A DNA stretch of 64,000 nucleotides, from assembly GCA_032871835.1 (NCBI GenBank), contig CM065297.1, positions 14,774,098-14,838,097 on the forward strand, in the 5' to 3' direction. Shown here one piece after another: positions 42,757-55,108 of the stretch. Made by a program: the position numbers and the translations under genes. This stretch comes from Dipteronia dyeriana. Lineage: Eukaryota > Streptophyta > Magnoliopsida > Sapindales > Sapindaceae. The notes beneath the pieces were generated by a model. The model made no database searches and was not told the DNA's origin. It was given only the letters and a program-made list of their open reading frames with translations. Within the stretch, counting starts at the first letter, position 1. The number at the start of each line of letters is the position of its first letter.

Positions 42757-44222
42757 TTAATAAACACAAATCATGCCAATGGATCTTCTAAGAGATACAA
42801 ATCTCTCTTTGTCCAAGGGCTTTGTAAACAAATCCGCAAGTTGATTCTTAGTAGGCATATGTTCAAGAGTTACTATTGAATGTTCAACAAGTTCTCTAAT
42901 GAAATGATGCCTAATGTCTATATGCTTTGTGCATGAGTGTTGAACCAGATTTTTAGAGATGTTAATGGCACTCATATTATCACAATAGAGAGTCATTTTA
43001 CCTTGATCAATCTCATAATCCTTGAGAATTTGTTTTATCCATAGAAGTTGTGTGCAAGCACTTTTCACCGCAATGTACTCAGCTTCGGATGATGAAAGAG
43101 AGATAGAATTTTGTTTCTTGCTTAGCCAAGCAATCAAATTATTCCCTAAGTAAAAGCAACAGCCAGATGTGCTTTTACGATCATCAATGTTTCCTGCCCA
43201 ATTCGCATCACAATAGCCAACAAGAATATCATTAGTATCAAAGGAATAGAATAAACCAAGAATATGTGTTCCTTTTATATACCTAATGATTCTTTTAACG
43301 GCTTTCAAGTGAGATTCTTTTAGATTAGCTTGAAACCTAGCACACAAACCTACACTAAAACAAATATCTGGTCTACTAGCAGTTAGGTAGATAAGGCTAC
43401 CTATCATGCTTCTTATAGAGACTTTGATCAACATTTTTTCCTTTTTCATCTTTGTCAAGTTTTAAAGTTGGACTCATAGGTGTTTCAAATTCTTTTCCAC
43501 TTTCAAGGCCAAATTTCTTAACAAGATTTCTAGCATATTTAGATTGAGACAACATGATACCATTGCTAGATTGTTTCACTTGCATGCCTAGAAAGTAATT
43601 GTGTTGACCTACCATACTCATTTCAAATTCTCTTGACATAGCATTCACAAAATCATCAACCTTGGTTTTAAATGTAGACCCAAACACTATATCATCAACA
43701 TATATTTGTGCAATAAAAATGTAATTGTTATAATGCTTGACAAATAATGTTTTATCAATACCACCTCTTCTATATTGGTTGTCAATAAGATATTGAGTCA
43801 ACCTATCATACCAAGCTCTAGGGGCTTGCTTAAGGCCATAAAGAGCCTTTTTCAACTTAAACACATGATTAGTCTACAAAACCCTTAGGTTGTTCAACAT
43901 ACACTTATTCCTGAAGGCATCCATTGAGAAAAGCACTTTTGACATCCATTAGAAACAATTTGAATTTCTTAAGACATGCAATGGACAACAAAAGCCTAAT
44001 GGACTCAAGACGTGCAACGGGTGCAAAAGTCTCATCAAAGTCTACACCCTCAACTTGAGTGTATCCTTGAGCCACTAGTCTTGCTTTATTTCTCACAATC
44101 TTGCAACATTCATCGGTCTTATTCCTAAACACCCATTTTGTACCAATCACATTGAAGTCTTTTGGTCTAGGAACTAAGGACCATACTTCATTCCTCTCAA
44201 ATTGATTTAGTTCTTCTTGCAT
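42757..44222 (-). pseudogene. pol: Reverse transcriptase and RNase H of E2
   Basis: The RT N-terminus (44222-43905) has [36 protein letters not shown] and [14 protein letters not shown]. An 11-bp deletion near 43873 shifts the frame at the same place where E1 has a one-base insertion. The next frame (43864-43397) holds ALYGLKQAPRAWYDRL and YVDD (43691-43702). RNase H (43458-42757) differs from E1 at three residues of 233 by my reading and keeps SLSSSEAEY, the more usual form. It ends LADLFTKPLDKERF. Both active sites are intact, but the protein is frameshifted. Confidence 0.92.
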
Positions 44223-44411
44223 GGCATTAACCCAATATTCATCAATAATTGCTTCATTAATATTTTTGGGCTCAATTTGAGAAGTGTAGCAAGCATATGA
44301 AATTTGGTTAGCTAGTTGCCTTCTAGTTCTAACCTTTTCATTAAAATCACCTATGATGTCTTATTGGTAATGCATGTTGCTAAGTCTAGAATTAGAATTT
44401 TCAACATCTTG

Positions 44412-45990
44412 TTAGTCATCATTTAAACAATTTTCTAACTCTTGACTTTCTTCTCTAGCAACACTACCATTATCATCCTTATGACTACACTCACTTTCAT
44501 CACAACTAGTCACATCAATAGGTGTTTTAGTGTCATTCAACAAATGTTCTTTAGGTTTATTGACACCATGGTTATCACACAAATCAAGCATACTAAGATC
44601 ATCTATTTTCGCATTAATAGACTCCATAATAGTTTTAGTTTTCAAATTGAACTCTCTATATGCACGACTATTATTAGCATACCCAAGAAAGAGACCAATA
44701 TAACTTTTAGCATCAAACTTTCCTAAGTGATCTCTATCATTCAAAATAAAACACTTACTCCAAAAAGTGTGGAAGTAACTCACATTGGGCTTCGTGCCCT
44801 TCTAACGTTCATAGGAGGTTTGTTTTGTGTCGGGCCTTCTAAAAACTCTATTAATGACATAACATGCGGTATTGACCGTTTTGGCCCAAAGATTTATAGT
44901 GACTTTTTTCTATTGAGCATGACCCTAGCCATCTCTTGAAAGACAAGATTCTTCCTCTCAACAATACCATTTTGTTGAGGAGTTTTAGGAGCCGAGAACT
45001 CATGTGAAATCCCATAATCATCACAAAACTCACTAAATCTAGCATTTTCAAATTCATTCCCATGATCACTTCTAATGCGACATATTTTCTTGATTCCAAG
45101 ACCTTTTACATTTTGAACTTGATTACAAAACTTCTTAAAGTAACCAAAAGGTTCGGTCTTGTCTCTAACAAAATATACCCAAGCAAACCGAGAAAAGTCA
45201 TCAACACATACAAAAATGTATTTCTTGCCATGTATTCTTTCGGTTTGAATTGGTCCCATTAGGTCCATATGCACAAGTTCTAAGGGCTTCTTGGTAGCAA
45301 AATTAGTGTTCTTTTTATGCGACACTTTTGTTTGTTTACCTAATTGACAAGGTTTACAAACACCGTCAAGCTTTTTTACCAACACTAGGAAGACCTTTAA
45401 CAATGTTATATTTCCTAAGCTACTTTAAATCTTTATAATTCATGTGGCCCAATCTTTAATGCCATAATTCAAGCTTGTTGCACTCATGTGCCATATTACA
45501 TGTTAGTGGATCAACCATTAAACAATAGCAATTTTCCGAAGATCTTTTGAATTTCAAAACAAATTTCTCCCTTCTTATCAATTATTGTGCACACATCCTT
45601 GTTAAAGCTAACCTCTTTAAAAATTTCACACAAGTGAGTGATGCTTATTAGATTAGCTTGTAGACCATCTACATACAAGGTGTCTCGAAGTTTAGGCAAT
45701 CCGGGGATACAAATTGTCCGCTTTCCTAGAACTTGCTTTTTGTTGCCATCACCGAATGCAGCCCATCCACCATTATTCATAACAAGAATCTTAAAGAATT
45801 CCTTTTTACCGGTCATATTCTTAGAGCAACCGCTATCTAGGTACCAACAATAGGATGAATTAGCTCTTAAAGCATACTGTGCAACCAAATGTTGTGTTAT
45901 GTTTTTCTTAACCCAAACTTTCTTAACAAGTTTCTCATTCCTACTTTTATTAACATGCTTTGACTTTTTTTTTAGGCATATTGACTCCAT
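44412..45990 (-). pseudogene. pol: Protease and integrase of E2
   Basis: The protease (45990-45511) has YLDSGCSKNMTGKKEF with intact Asp-Ser-Gly. Integrase (45403-44894) has CKPCQLGKQTKVSHKK, then Asp in VHMDLMGPIQ, FVCVDDFSRFAWVYF, Asp in RSDHGNEF and Glu in GIVERKN. The C-terminus (44783-44412) reads SKCFILNDRDHLGKF, then GLFLGYANNSRAYREFN. The zinc-segment linker near 45370-45420, missing from E1, is kept here but holds a stop. Overlapping frames show several frameshifts. Confidence 0.88.
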
Positions 45991-47040
45991 TAGTCACATT
46001 TTCAAACAAATCAAACAAAGCATTATCAACTTTCTTATGCATAGTAGAACGAGGAATAACACAAGATTTAACAAACAAATCATCAACATATTTATTCTCA
46101 ACATACTTTTCCAAGGTCTTCTTAGATCTAATTCTAAATCCATACATGGATGATTGCCTAGGACCATTCAAATATATATCATGCAAATCATTGGCAATTC
46201 TACATTTACGAATGTATTCATAACATCTTATGTGTCCTACCATATTGCAATAATGACAAATAGGTATGAATTTGAAAATTTTACCATTTGCTTGAGCATT
46301 CAACTCATTTTGCCTTCTCACACTTTTACCTCTTTGGCGTGCAACACTAGTTGTCTTGCCTTTTACATTTGATGATAATGTAGCTTGTCTTTGGCATTGT
46401 TGAGTCTTTTCCTTGACTTTCATTGTTGATGTTGAGGCACCTCCGGTTTTCATTCATGGTTTTACCGTTAGAGAGAGTACCTACATTTAAATTGCTACAA
46501 GCTTTGACAAAAGTAGATTTGTTAAATGAAGGAGTTGATTTTTCATTAACATATCCTAAACCTCTTTTGTCATTTGAAGGCTTTCCAATCTTAAAGAGAG
46601 CTTTCACTTTATTAGAGCTAGATAACATCTTGTTAATCATCTCTTTAGCCTCATTAAGTTTGTCATTAAGCACTCTCTCTTGATTCTCATGCTCTAATTA
46701 GTTTTGCTCTAAGCACATTTTCAATTCTCATAGCACGATCAAGAGATTCAACTCTTTGCTCAATTTCATGCTTCAAAATACTTAATCTATCATTGCTATC
46801 AATCAAGTTTTTCTCAAGATTAAGAGTTTTGTCATTTAGATCAATAACACATTTTGAGCTACAATCATGATTTTCTAACTTCTTAGTAAGAGACTTATTG
46901 ATCTTAGAGAAACTTTCATTTTCTTGAATAAGATCTTTGATCTTTTGATCATCTAAGTCAATAGACTCACCTTCAACAAAAGAAGCCACAAAAGAATACA
47001 TTTCTTTAATCATGATGAAACAAATGTAGATAACAAACAC
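45950..47040 (-). pseudogene. gag: Coiled-coil gag remnant of E2
   Basis: The frames 47040-46687, 46673-46347 and 46453-45950 together match the E1 gag remnant: EGESIDLDDQKIKDLIQENE, the coiled coil, KIGKPSNDKRGLGYVNEKS, and then CHYCNMVGHIRCYEYIRKC. As in E1, it starts about 37 bp after the primer site with no capsid domain, so the loss predates the duplication. A frameshift near 46690 and another near 46450 break it. Confidence 0.75.
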
Positions 47041-47076
47041 TACAAAGAATATCTATCTAAGTGCGTCTAGACACCG

Positions 47077-47088
47077 GTTCTGATACCA
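47077..47088 (-). promoter_or_regulatory. Primer-binding site of E2
   Basis: The minus strand reads TGGTATCAGAAC, one base different from E1 (TGGTATCAGAGC), two bases inside the 5' LTR. Confidence 0.88.
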
Positions 47089-47090
47089 AT

Positions 47091-49320
47091 TCAAATTCCC
47101 TATATCTTTATAGTGTGAATATACCTAGAGGGGGAGAAGGGTGAATAGGTATATTCTCCAATTTCTATCTTCTTTAAAAACAATGCAATTTAAACAATAC
47201 TTAATGAAAATTGCAAACAATGACACACAATATTTACGTGGTAAAACCTCTAAAGAGGAAACATCCATGGGTTTATACCACAACCACCAGCAAAAGAAAA
47301 TCCACTATTTCAAATACAGTTACACACTCAAGCAATCACACATGCTATACAAGCTCTCACTCTCACTCTGTCTTAAACCTAGTGATCTACTAAGCCGACT
47401 TCCTATCCAAGACCCTCTGTCTCTAGAAAGATTCCCTGCACACCTATTTGAGTCCTCCTGACCCTAGGCAAGACTTCTTGCTCGACTATCCAAGGCCTCA
47501 CGCCTCTAGCCAAGACTTCCTTGCTTGACAATCTGAGGCTTCACACCTCTTGCCAATACTTCCTTGCTCAACAATCCGAGGTCTCACACCTCTTGTCAAG
47601 ACTTCCACTTGCTTAGCTACCCAAGTCCTCCTGAATCGAGCTAAGACTTACAATTTCTCAAATCAATGAACCACTCTAAGATATGAAACTTTCTACCTCT
47701 TCGCAATGCATCTAAGTGATCATGAATGCAAAACGCAAACAAGCACTAAACATAGAAAATGATGATCTACAAATTCTATGGACATGCTATTAGATTGCTA
47801 GATTATGCTTTCAAAGATCAATCACAAATGCATCTAGACAACCTAAGCATGCTATCAACTAAGAACATAGATATGAAGATATATACATCAATTGAAACAA
47901 AACCTAGTTCTTAGAAAATGAAATTAGATCTAGAAAAAATCAATCAAGCAAAAGAACAAAGGATTTCTAGAAACAATTTCATGTTTATCAAGTTTAGCAT
48001 AAATCATTCAATATATCACAAATCTAGCTAAACTTGAAAATCAAATCAACAAACCACAAAATGATATCAAAATCATCCTAGGCATGCTTCTTAATCAAAT
48101 AACATCAATCAATAAGAAGATCTAAGAAGAAAACTAAGAACAAGATGATTTTACCAACAATGATGCAAATCACAAACTGAAGATCAGATCACAAAGAAAA
48201 CTGTAGACATCCTTTGATTCTTGAAATGCTGGGGGTTTGTATAACTCTTCAAGACACTCGAAATCGATTTTGAATCAAGTGATTCGGAATAGAAATGAAG
48301 AAGTTATCACAAAAACAAACAAAATTTTGATAGAAAACTTCTGCACTTGTTCTTTAATTTCTCAACTTGTTCTTATCTTATGAAAAGAGAGTGATTGAGA
48401 GGTTTTAAAGAGTGAAAAGCCAAAAAGACATTTTTGAATTCTTTCATAGTGTCTCCTCGAGATGGTGCATGGGCATCTCGGGGCAGAGCACTCTTGTGGC
48501 CGAGATGGCCACACGCCATCTCGGGATGGTGCTTGGTGATGGCTTAAGCCAACTCACCTCACCCCTTGTGCTCTCCTCGAGTTCTTAAACCGTTCTTTGG
48601 CCTCCGAACTCTGAATTCAAATCCGTTTGAAGATTACAAACTGGGACTCCTTCATTTACATGGAAATATAAGATAATCAACCCAAAAAATAAGAATTCAA
48701 CTCGATATATGAAGAAGAAGGCAATGTATGCAACATGAGTAGAAAGTGCAGTATCTTTTGACTTAGAACTCGAAATCAATATGATGAGTTACCAAAATGA
48801 CCGAAACTCAATCATGAATAATCTAAGACCAAAATCAAGTTCAATATCCATGTTATACAAACATATAAACAAACAAACACATTTCACATAAGAATGCAAA
48901 CTACATAGAGATAGTCTCCAATCATGCATTTTCCAAAACATGTTACTTTCAAACCAATGCATGAGCATTCAACTTCAAGTGTGTGAAAGTGTTATAGTAA
49001 ATGATGCGCTATGATGTAGAGACACAAATGTATGAATTGTGTGTGTGTGTGTGTGTGTGCATATAATGATACCAAACTAAGCAGGGACACATATGAATGA
49101 ATTGTGTGTGTGCGTGCCTACGCCTTGCAAGAGGAAGAAGGATCTCAATACCTTAGCATCCAAGAATAGTACCAATCCTCTTGAAGATGAACTTTGCATC
49201 ATGAGAAGTTTATTTTATTCCTTGAAGCTTTTATCATCACAAACCACTTAAGCAACTTAACATTACAAAGAAATGAAGTTTTGTTATGGAATCAATCCAA
49301 CACAAATCTAGAACCTAACA
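47091..49320 (-). repeat. 5' LTR of E2
   Basis: It starts at 49320 (TGTTAGGTTCTAG on the minus strand) and ends at 47091; 2.23 kb. It matches 39126-41278. Near 49020-49115 it has a local duplication and a (GT)n run not present in the 3' LTR. The ~43-bp repeats lie at 47394-47650. Confidence 0.9.
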
Positions 49321-49600
49321 CTGGATGGCAACTATGCCCGAACAAGGCTACGGGAGGGCTATCTAGCTATATTCTGGTCTCGAGATCTAGATGGCATATA
49401 TGCTCTTACACTCAGACCCTTCTTAGGGGTGGTAGCCCGACCAAGGCATCAGAGGTAGCGAGGGGGCTTCCCCGGCTAGTCCCTGGTCTAGAGATCTGGA
49501 TGGAAACTATACCCTTATACTCAGACTCTTCATGGTGGGGGGTGGTGCCCAACCATGGCATCCAGGGTAGCGAGAGGGCTTCCTTGGCTATCCTCTGGTC
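49321..49600 (-). repeat. Right part of Tat tandem repeats, unit 2
   Basis: Units match 33260-33590. The first is shortened by about 40 bp (GGATGGCAACTATG jumps to CCCGAACAAGG). It is followed by about 185 bp without features before the pol stop. Confidence 0.85.
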
Positions 49601-49784
49601 TTATGGCATTTATGGTGAATTTACTCATGGAGAACCTAGTCGAATATGGAGAAATTTATAGCTTATAGAGAACAAAATCAAAGATGGAGAAAGCAGACTT
49701 TATTGATGATCATAATGAAGTACATTGTTATTGGGGATTTTTTTTGAAAACTAAATGGTGGTAGTCCGCTCGAGAGTTCCCTGC

Positions 49785-52700
49785 CTAGAGATAAAACTTC
49801 TTCAAGTGATCTGCATTCTAAATATGAGCGATTGGTCAGCCATCCAAGTCTTCGAGCTTGTATGCCCCATTGCGAACCACTTCCTTTACCAAGTATGGCC
49901 CTTCCCAGTTGGGTCCTAGGACCCCGTCCGACCTTTTTTCAGGTATTCAAGTTTACTTTCTTGAGAACTAGATCCTCTTCCTTGAAATTTCAGGTTCTAA
50001 CCATTCTATTGAAATACCTAGCGATCTTTCTATGGTAAATCGCCACTTTCTCAGCTACCAAGTCTTGTTTCTCTTCGGGGAGATCTAGATTAGCTTGGAG
50101 ATTGACCTCGTTGCTTTTAGATTCAAAGTGTTGTACCCTGAAAGAGGTCATCTTATGCTCGATGGGAAGGACTGCTTTATCCCCGAAGGCTAGAGAGTAG
50201 GGTGTCTCTCCGGTAGTTGTTCTCTCTACTGTCCGGTATGCCCAGAGAACTTCGAAAAGCTCATCGGCCCATTTGCCTTTCTTCTACTGTAATTTCTTCT
50301 TCAACATTTTCTTGATGGTCTTGTTGGTGGATTCGACCAGCCCATTAGTCTGAGGGTAGGCTACAAAAGCGGACCTGAGGACGATTTCTAGACCTTCACA
50401 AAAATCTTTGAATCAGGCATTGTCAAATTGTTTTCCTAAATCGGTTACGATGATGACAGGGGTCCCCAATCTTTAATCCATATTTGTTTTGATGAACCTC
50501 ATCATATTAGGGAGAGAGGTCTTGTCTCGATTCATTTTGTAAGATTGTCATTATAGCATGCTTAGCTTGCCCAAGAGCGGTGGGAAGCAGTCCGATAAGG
50601 TCGACCCCCACATGGCAAAGGGGTACGGTGAACTGAAAGATAACAGTCGTTCCGGTGGAAGGTGACTCAAGTTCAAGGTTCTCTAGCATGGTTCACAAGA
50701 TTGTACAAAGCTCTTTGCATCTTGGTGAATAGTTGGCTAGTAATACCCCATACAGAGCACTTAATTTGCTAAAGCTTCACCTCCAATGTGATTTCCACAG
50801 TCCCCATAGTGAACCTCTCTCAACGCCCATTTGGCATCATCAGGGTGTAAACACTGAAGTAAATGAAGGGACATATCCCTCATGTAGAGGTACCCGTCCA
50901 CCAGGTAATATCGGACAGAGAGCCTCATAATTCTTTGAGATTGATCAAGCTCATCGGGGAGCTTTCCTTCTTAGAGATAAGCCACTATTGGATCCATCCA
51001 GCAAGGCTGACGATCCAGGGAGCAAATTTCCTTGCTCGCTGTTATGCTTGGTTAGGAGATCACTTTGAGGGGAACTCCCCTTGGTAATGCTTGGCCACAA
51101 TTTGCAGTTATCTTAGCTAGGACATCTGCTCGATCATTCTGTTGTCATGGCACCAGCTCAATCATGAATCCTTTTAATTTAATCTTAAGTTGCTGAACTA
51201 GCTTCAGATAAGTGGCCATGTTATCGCTTTTTTCATAGAAAATCCTGGAAATCTGATTGACTACGAGTAATGAGTCACTCTTGAACTGTAGGTGGTCGGC
51301 CCCTAGCTCGATGGCTGCCTTTATCCCAGCTCGGAGGGTTTCATACTCCGCCTCATTATTGGTAGCTTTTAACTCGAATCTGAATCAGTGACCGAATTCG
51401 GTCCCTTCTGGGTCCACTAGAACTATGATAGATCCTGCCCTAGCTTAACCAAATGTTCCATCTATGTAGAGGATCCAGAAATTGCAACCTTCCGGCCAGC
51501 TGTAGACCTCTGAAATCCTCTCAGGGTCTGGATTCGATGATGCGGAGGTCGCTTGGCCTGGAAGCGCTGAGAATTCTACCACAAAGTCTACCAAAGCCTA
51601 GGTTTTGATTATGGTCCTGGGTTTATATTTCAAGTCAAATTGGGTGAGCTCCAGTGCCCATAAAACTAGCCTTCCAGATACATCCGACCTTTGTAAAAAT
51701 TGGCAGGGAAGCAGGTCCGTCAACACTACTATTAAGTAAGCTTGGAATTAGGTACGGAGCTTCCTCGCTGAGGTCATCAGAGCATAGGTGAGCTTCTTCA
51801 GGAGAGTATAATTTTTCTCTGACTTGGTTCGAGCATGACTCACGTAGTAGATTGGTCATTGGACCCTATCACCATATTCCTTTATCAAAGCTCCATTTAC
51901 TGTTGTCTCTAAAACAGCCCAGTAGATTTACAGCTTCTCTTTGGGAATTGGATTGATTAGCAATTGAGAGTTCATTAGATACTTCTTCAAGGCTTGAAAG
52001 GCTTCCTCGCTCTCCCGGTTCCATTTCATGTTTCTCCTCTGCTTGATAGCTTTGAAGAGCGGGTGGCATTTATCGGTGGAATGAGAAATGAACATGTTGA
52101 GCACTGTTTTATTCCCCGCCAAGACTTGTACCTGTTTAATTGACATGGGGGATTCCAGGTCCAAGATAGCTTTGATATTTTCTAGGTTGGCCTTGAAGTC
52201 TCTTTCACGAACCATGAATCCCAAAAACTTCCTAGTAGTTACCCGGAAAGCGTATTTTGAGGGGTTCAATCGCATATGATAATACTTTAGGATCATAAAA
52301 GTTCTATGATGGTCTTCCTGATGTTGTCGATGTACACCTCCATCGAGCTTCCAATTTCGGGTCTGAACAGTCGATTAACTAGCTGCTGGAATGTAGCCCT
52401 GGCATTCTCAAGTCTAAACGGCATCACTTTGTTGCAGTACAAATTTTGTCTGGTAATCAAATTTGTCTTATCCTGGTCTGTTGGGTGCATCCTAATCTGA
52501 TTGTACCCCGAGAACGTGTCTATGAAGGTTAAAGGCTTGTTCCAAGATATGTAGTGGACTAACTGATCAATCTTTGGCAGAGGAAAGTAGTCTTTTGGAC
52601 ATGCCCGGTTAAGGTCAGTGTAGTTGAAGCACTTACACCACTTCCCATTCCCCTTTGTGACCATGACCACGTTGGCAATCCATTCGGGGTAACGGGTCTC

Positions 52701-53198
52701 TCTAATGAAGCCTGCTCTAATCAGCTTGTCCACATCCTCTTGAACTATAGCATTTTTTCAGTGTTAAAGTGACGTTGCTTCTGCTTTAGGGGCTTGAAGG
52801 TTTGTTCCACTGCTAATCGATGAGCAGTCAACGATTTGGGAATCCTGGACATCTTGTCATGACTCCAAGCAAAGATGTCGCTAAATTCTTTAAGAAGCCT
52901 GATCAAACTTTCCTTCACTTCCAGGTCAAAGGTAACTCCGACCTTGATAACCTTGGAGAGATTGTCACTACTGAATGGTATCTCTTCTAGCTTGTCCACA
53001 GGGTTCCCGCTGGTCCATTCTCTGCTCTATTCTTCTTTCTCTAGTGTTAGGGAGTCATCTTCCGAATGATTGGTGGGATCTGTGTCTTTCAAGGTCATCC
53101 TAGGTGTTTCCACATCCTAGATCGTTACAACTTGTACTTACTATTTTGCTAAAGCTGTCGAATTGGCAGACACTGCATAGTACTCTCTGACTACTTGT
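49785..53198 (-). pseudogene. pol: Tat pol copy 2 (RT, two RNase H domains, integrase)
   Basis: On the minus strand: lead-in FSDIFAWSHDKMSRI (52999-52745); RT 52733-52293 with IRETRYPEWIANVVMV, DLNRACPKDYFPLP and SGYNQIRMHPTDQDKT; thumb 52296-51928 (LNPSKYAFRVTTRKFLGFMV); RNase H about 51860-51600; the archaeal-type second RNase H about 51560-51110; integrase 50730-49785 ending in the same HLKKFYL-type terminus. The catalytic YIDD reads YIDN (codon at 52323-52325). It lacks the TGA found in copy 1 at 36327. About 10% of RT residues differ from copy 1 by my count over 127 residues. The protease is cut off at 53198, where element D begins. Confidence 0.9.
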
Positions 53199-53498
53199 GC
53201 TCGAGAGTAAGAGTCTGAGAATCACTAGAGGGTGTAACCTTTTTCTTATATAGTCGATTTCTGTGATCGTGTGTGGCTAGCAGAATAGCCCGTGATTTTT
53301 CCCATTTGGAGGGTTTCCACTTAAACATCAAGTGTTATTTATATTTATGCACTTTATAATTGATGTTGTATGTTTGTTTTATTGGGTGAATTTTGAATAT
53401 TGACTAATCAAGAAAAATTGGTAATTAACTTGATTAAAAACCTATCCACCCCCTCGCCCCTCTAGGTTATTAGACACACACTTTATAGGGGGTTTTCA
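53199..53498 (+). repeat. Truncated 5' LTR of element D
   Basis: It matches the last 300 bp of the LTR at 58408-58701 (GAGAATCACTAGAGGGTGTAACC, then ATTAGACACACACTTTATAG) and ends TTTTCA. The left edge at about 53199 is a deletion junction with reversed Tat pol. Confidence 0.88.
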
Positions 53499-53500
53499 AT

Positions 53501-53512
53501 TGGTATCAAAGT
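53501..53512 (+). promoter_or_regulatory. Primer-binding site of element D
   Basis: TGGTATCAAAGT, two bases after the LTR end, a slightly decayed form of the initiator Met-tRNA site. Confidence 0.8.
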
Positions 53513-55108
53513 GGGTTTCGAGACATACTTAGGTGATCCATGCTTTTTTTTTGTGTCTTGCAATTGTTTGCACTTGTTTGTTGCATTTCATTTGCATTTA
53601 TTGACTTTACCAAACATCATATGTGAGAGTGAAAAACTTAGAGCGGGTATTGCAAGATTGACCTCTAATGTTGAGAGAAAGGATTATGACTCTGATGAGG
53701 AGATGACTCTCATGGTTGAGATATTTAAGAGATTTACTAAATCTCAAAAGAAGGACATGACCTCAAAAGTGAATGAGGAAAAGAAAAGGTTAAGGAAGAG
53801 TGACCCTTGCCTTGAATGTGGTGGAATTGGCCACATTACCTCCTTGTGTGGTAACTTGAAGAACAAGAATGGAGAAGGTGGTTTAATCACTACTCGGTGT
53901 GATAGCGAAGTTAAAGTAGTTGGAGAGTGCTCTACAGGCTCGATTGATAGTAAGATCAACTACTTCGCATTTTTGGTTTCCTACCATGAAGAAATCCAAG
54001 CCACTACCAAATGTGTGTCACTTGAAGAGTTCAAGATTGGTGACTTAGAGTTTGGAAACCAAAGTGGAGCATGCTTTAGTAAAGCTAGCCTTAATGATAT
54101 GACTCTCACAAGCATAAGTGGGAGAAGCTTTGCTAGCAATGACCCATGCTCAGGGAACTCTTGTCATAATTTGGTTGATTATCAAGAGTTAGTTAATTCT
54201 CTTCAAAAGTCTTTGAAGGAGAAAGATAATGATATCCTTAGATTGGAAAAGGATAATCTTCAACTAAGGATCATGTTGAATGCTCCTTAAAGACGGACGT
54301 GATTGATGTGTCCAAGTTTGAGAAGAAGATTGTAGATTGCGACCAACGGATGAAGGCAATGAAAGATGAACTTGCCATCAAAGATAACTCCTTGAAAATT
54401 GTCAAGGAAAGAGAGATGAGGTGCCTTAAAGAATTAAAGAAGGCCAAGGTCAAACAACCTCAAGCTCAAGGCAAGAGCAAAGCTTTATCCAAGCAACCTT
54501 CAACTCAAGGAAAGTCCACACAAGACTTGGCAACTCAACCAAAGCCTAGGCAATTCAAGAAGAAAGGACAAGTTCTTGAGAAGTCAATCACCTCCTCCAA
54601 CAAACCAACAATAAGGAAATGAGGTGATCACAAGAAGCATGACCAACCAAGGAGACAAGATCAACCGGCTCAACCACCTCAAGAAGCTAGACCATAAAGA
54701 TGCCATCAATCGGCTCAAGTTCTAAGGAGAAGCCAACTGGTGCATCATAAAAGACAACCTCATCAACATTGCAATGCCTCTATGAGAACACAATGCAATG
54801 GTATAAATTCTTACTTTGTACCTACTTGTCATTTTTATGGTATGATTGGTCACTTAAGACCAAATTGCTTTAAATATATTAAGAGGTATAGGTTAGAGAG
54901 CATGAAAGAAAAATGGTTGAATGATAGGGAAAGTTTACATGAACCTAAGGAACTTAGAAACATTTTTTTGACCATTAAAAATGATAAAGTGGAACCTAGG
55001 TGGGTTAGAAAGAATGAACCCGCTTGCCTTAGTGCTCATGAGACACCCGTAGATGCAACTAGGACATTTGGACTTGGTAGGTCTATAGGGGTTCATGTCT
55101 CCCATTGA
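53511..55108 (+). pseudogene. gag: Gag-like region of element D without capsid domain
   Basis: The frame 53511-54290 (259 codons) carries a CCHC zinc knuckle CLECGGIGHITSLC near residue 100, then SLEEFKIGDLEFGNQSG and a coiled-coil start (SLQKSLKEKDNDILRLEKDN). A frame change leads to 54299-54622 with more coiled coil and a Gln/Lys-rich basic part (KPRQFKKKGQ). A third piece (54740-55108) has CHFYGMIGHLRPNCFKYIKRY and WVRKNEPACLSAHET, the end of SIRE gag just before protease. The UBN2 capsid part expected before the first knuckle is absent, and pol is missing after 55108. It could bind RNA but probably not form a shell. Confidence 0.72.

Larger units (their letters stand above)
39126..49320 (-). 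mobile_element. SIRE-like copia element E2
   Basis: The element is 10.2 kb with both LTRs (39126-41278 and 47091-49320), flanked by CAGGA and CTGGA. It sits at exactly the same site within the Tat repeat as E1, so the two are copies made by the segment duplication, not two insertions. Order on the minus strand: LTR, primer site, coiled-coil gag, protease, integrase, RT, RNase H, about 1.5 kb of 3' untranslated region, polypurine tract, LTR. Gag lacks the capsid domain; RT has an 11-bp deletion. Confidence 0.92.
38022..53198. repeat. Unit 2 of the ~14.6-kb head-to-tail duplication
   Basis: The unit repeats the order of 23411-38021: antisense ORF tail, 3' untranslated region, Tat repeats, copia E2, repeats, reversed pol. 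It is longer because E2 kept about 1.7 kb lost from E1. It is shorter on the right: Tat pol stops at 53198, where element D begins, about 860 bp before the point reached in unit 1. Confidence 0.8.

Noticed and set aside
53744..53959. 71-codon minus-strand ORF
   Set aside because: It is the shadow of the element D gag frame.
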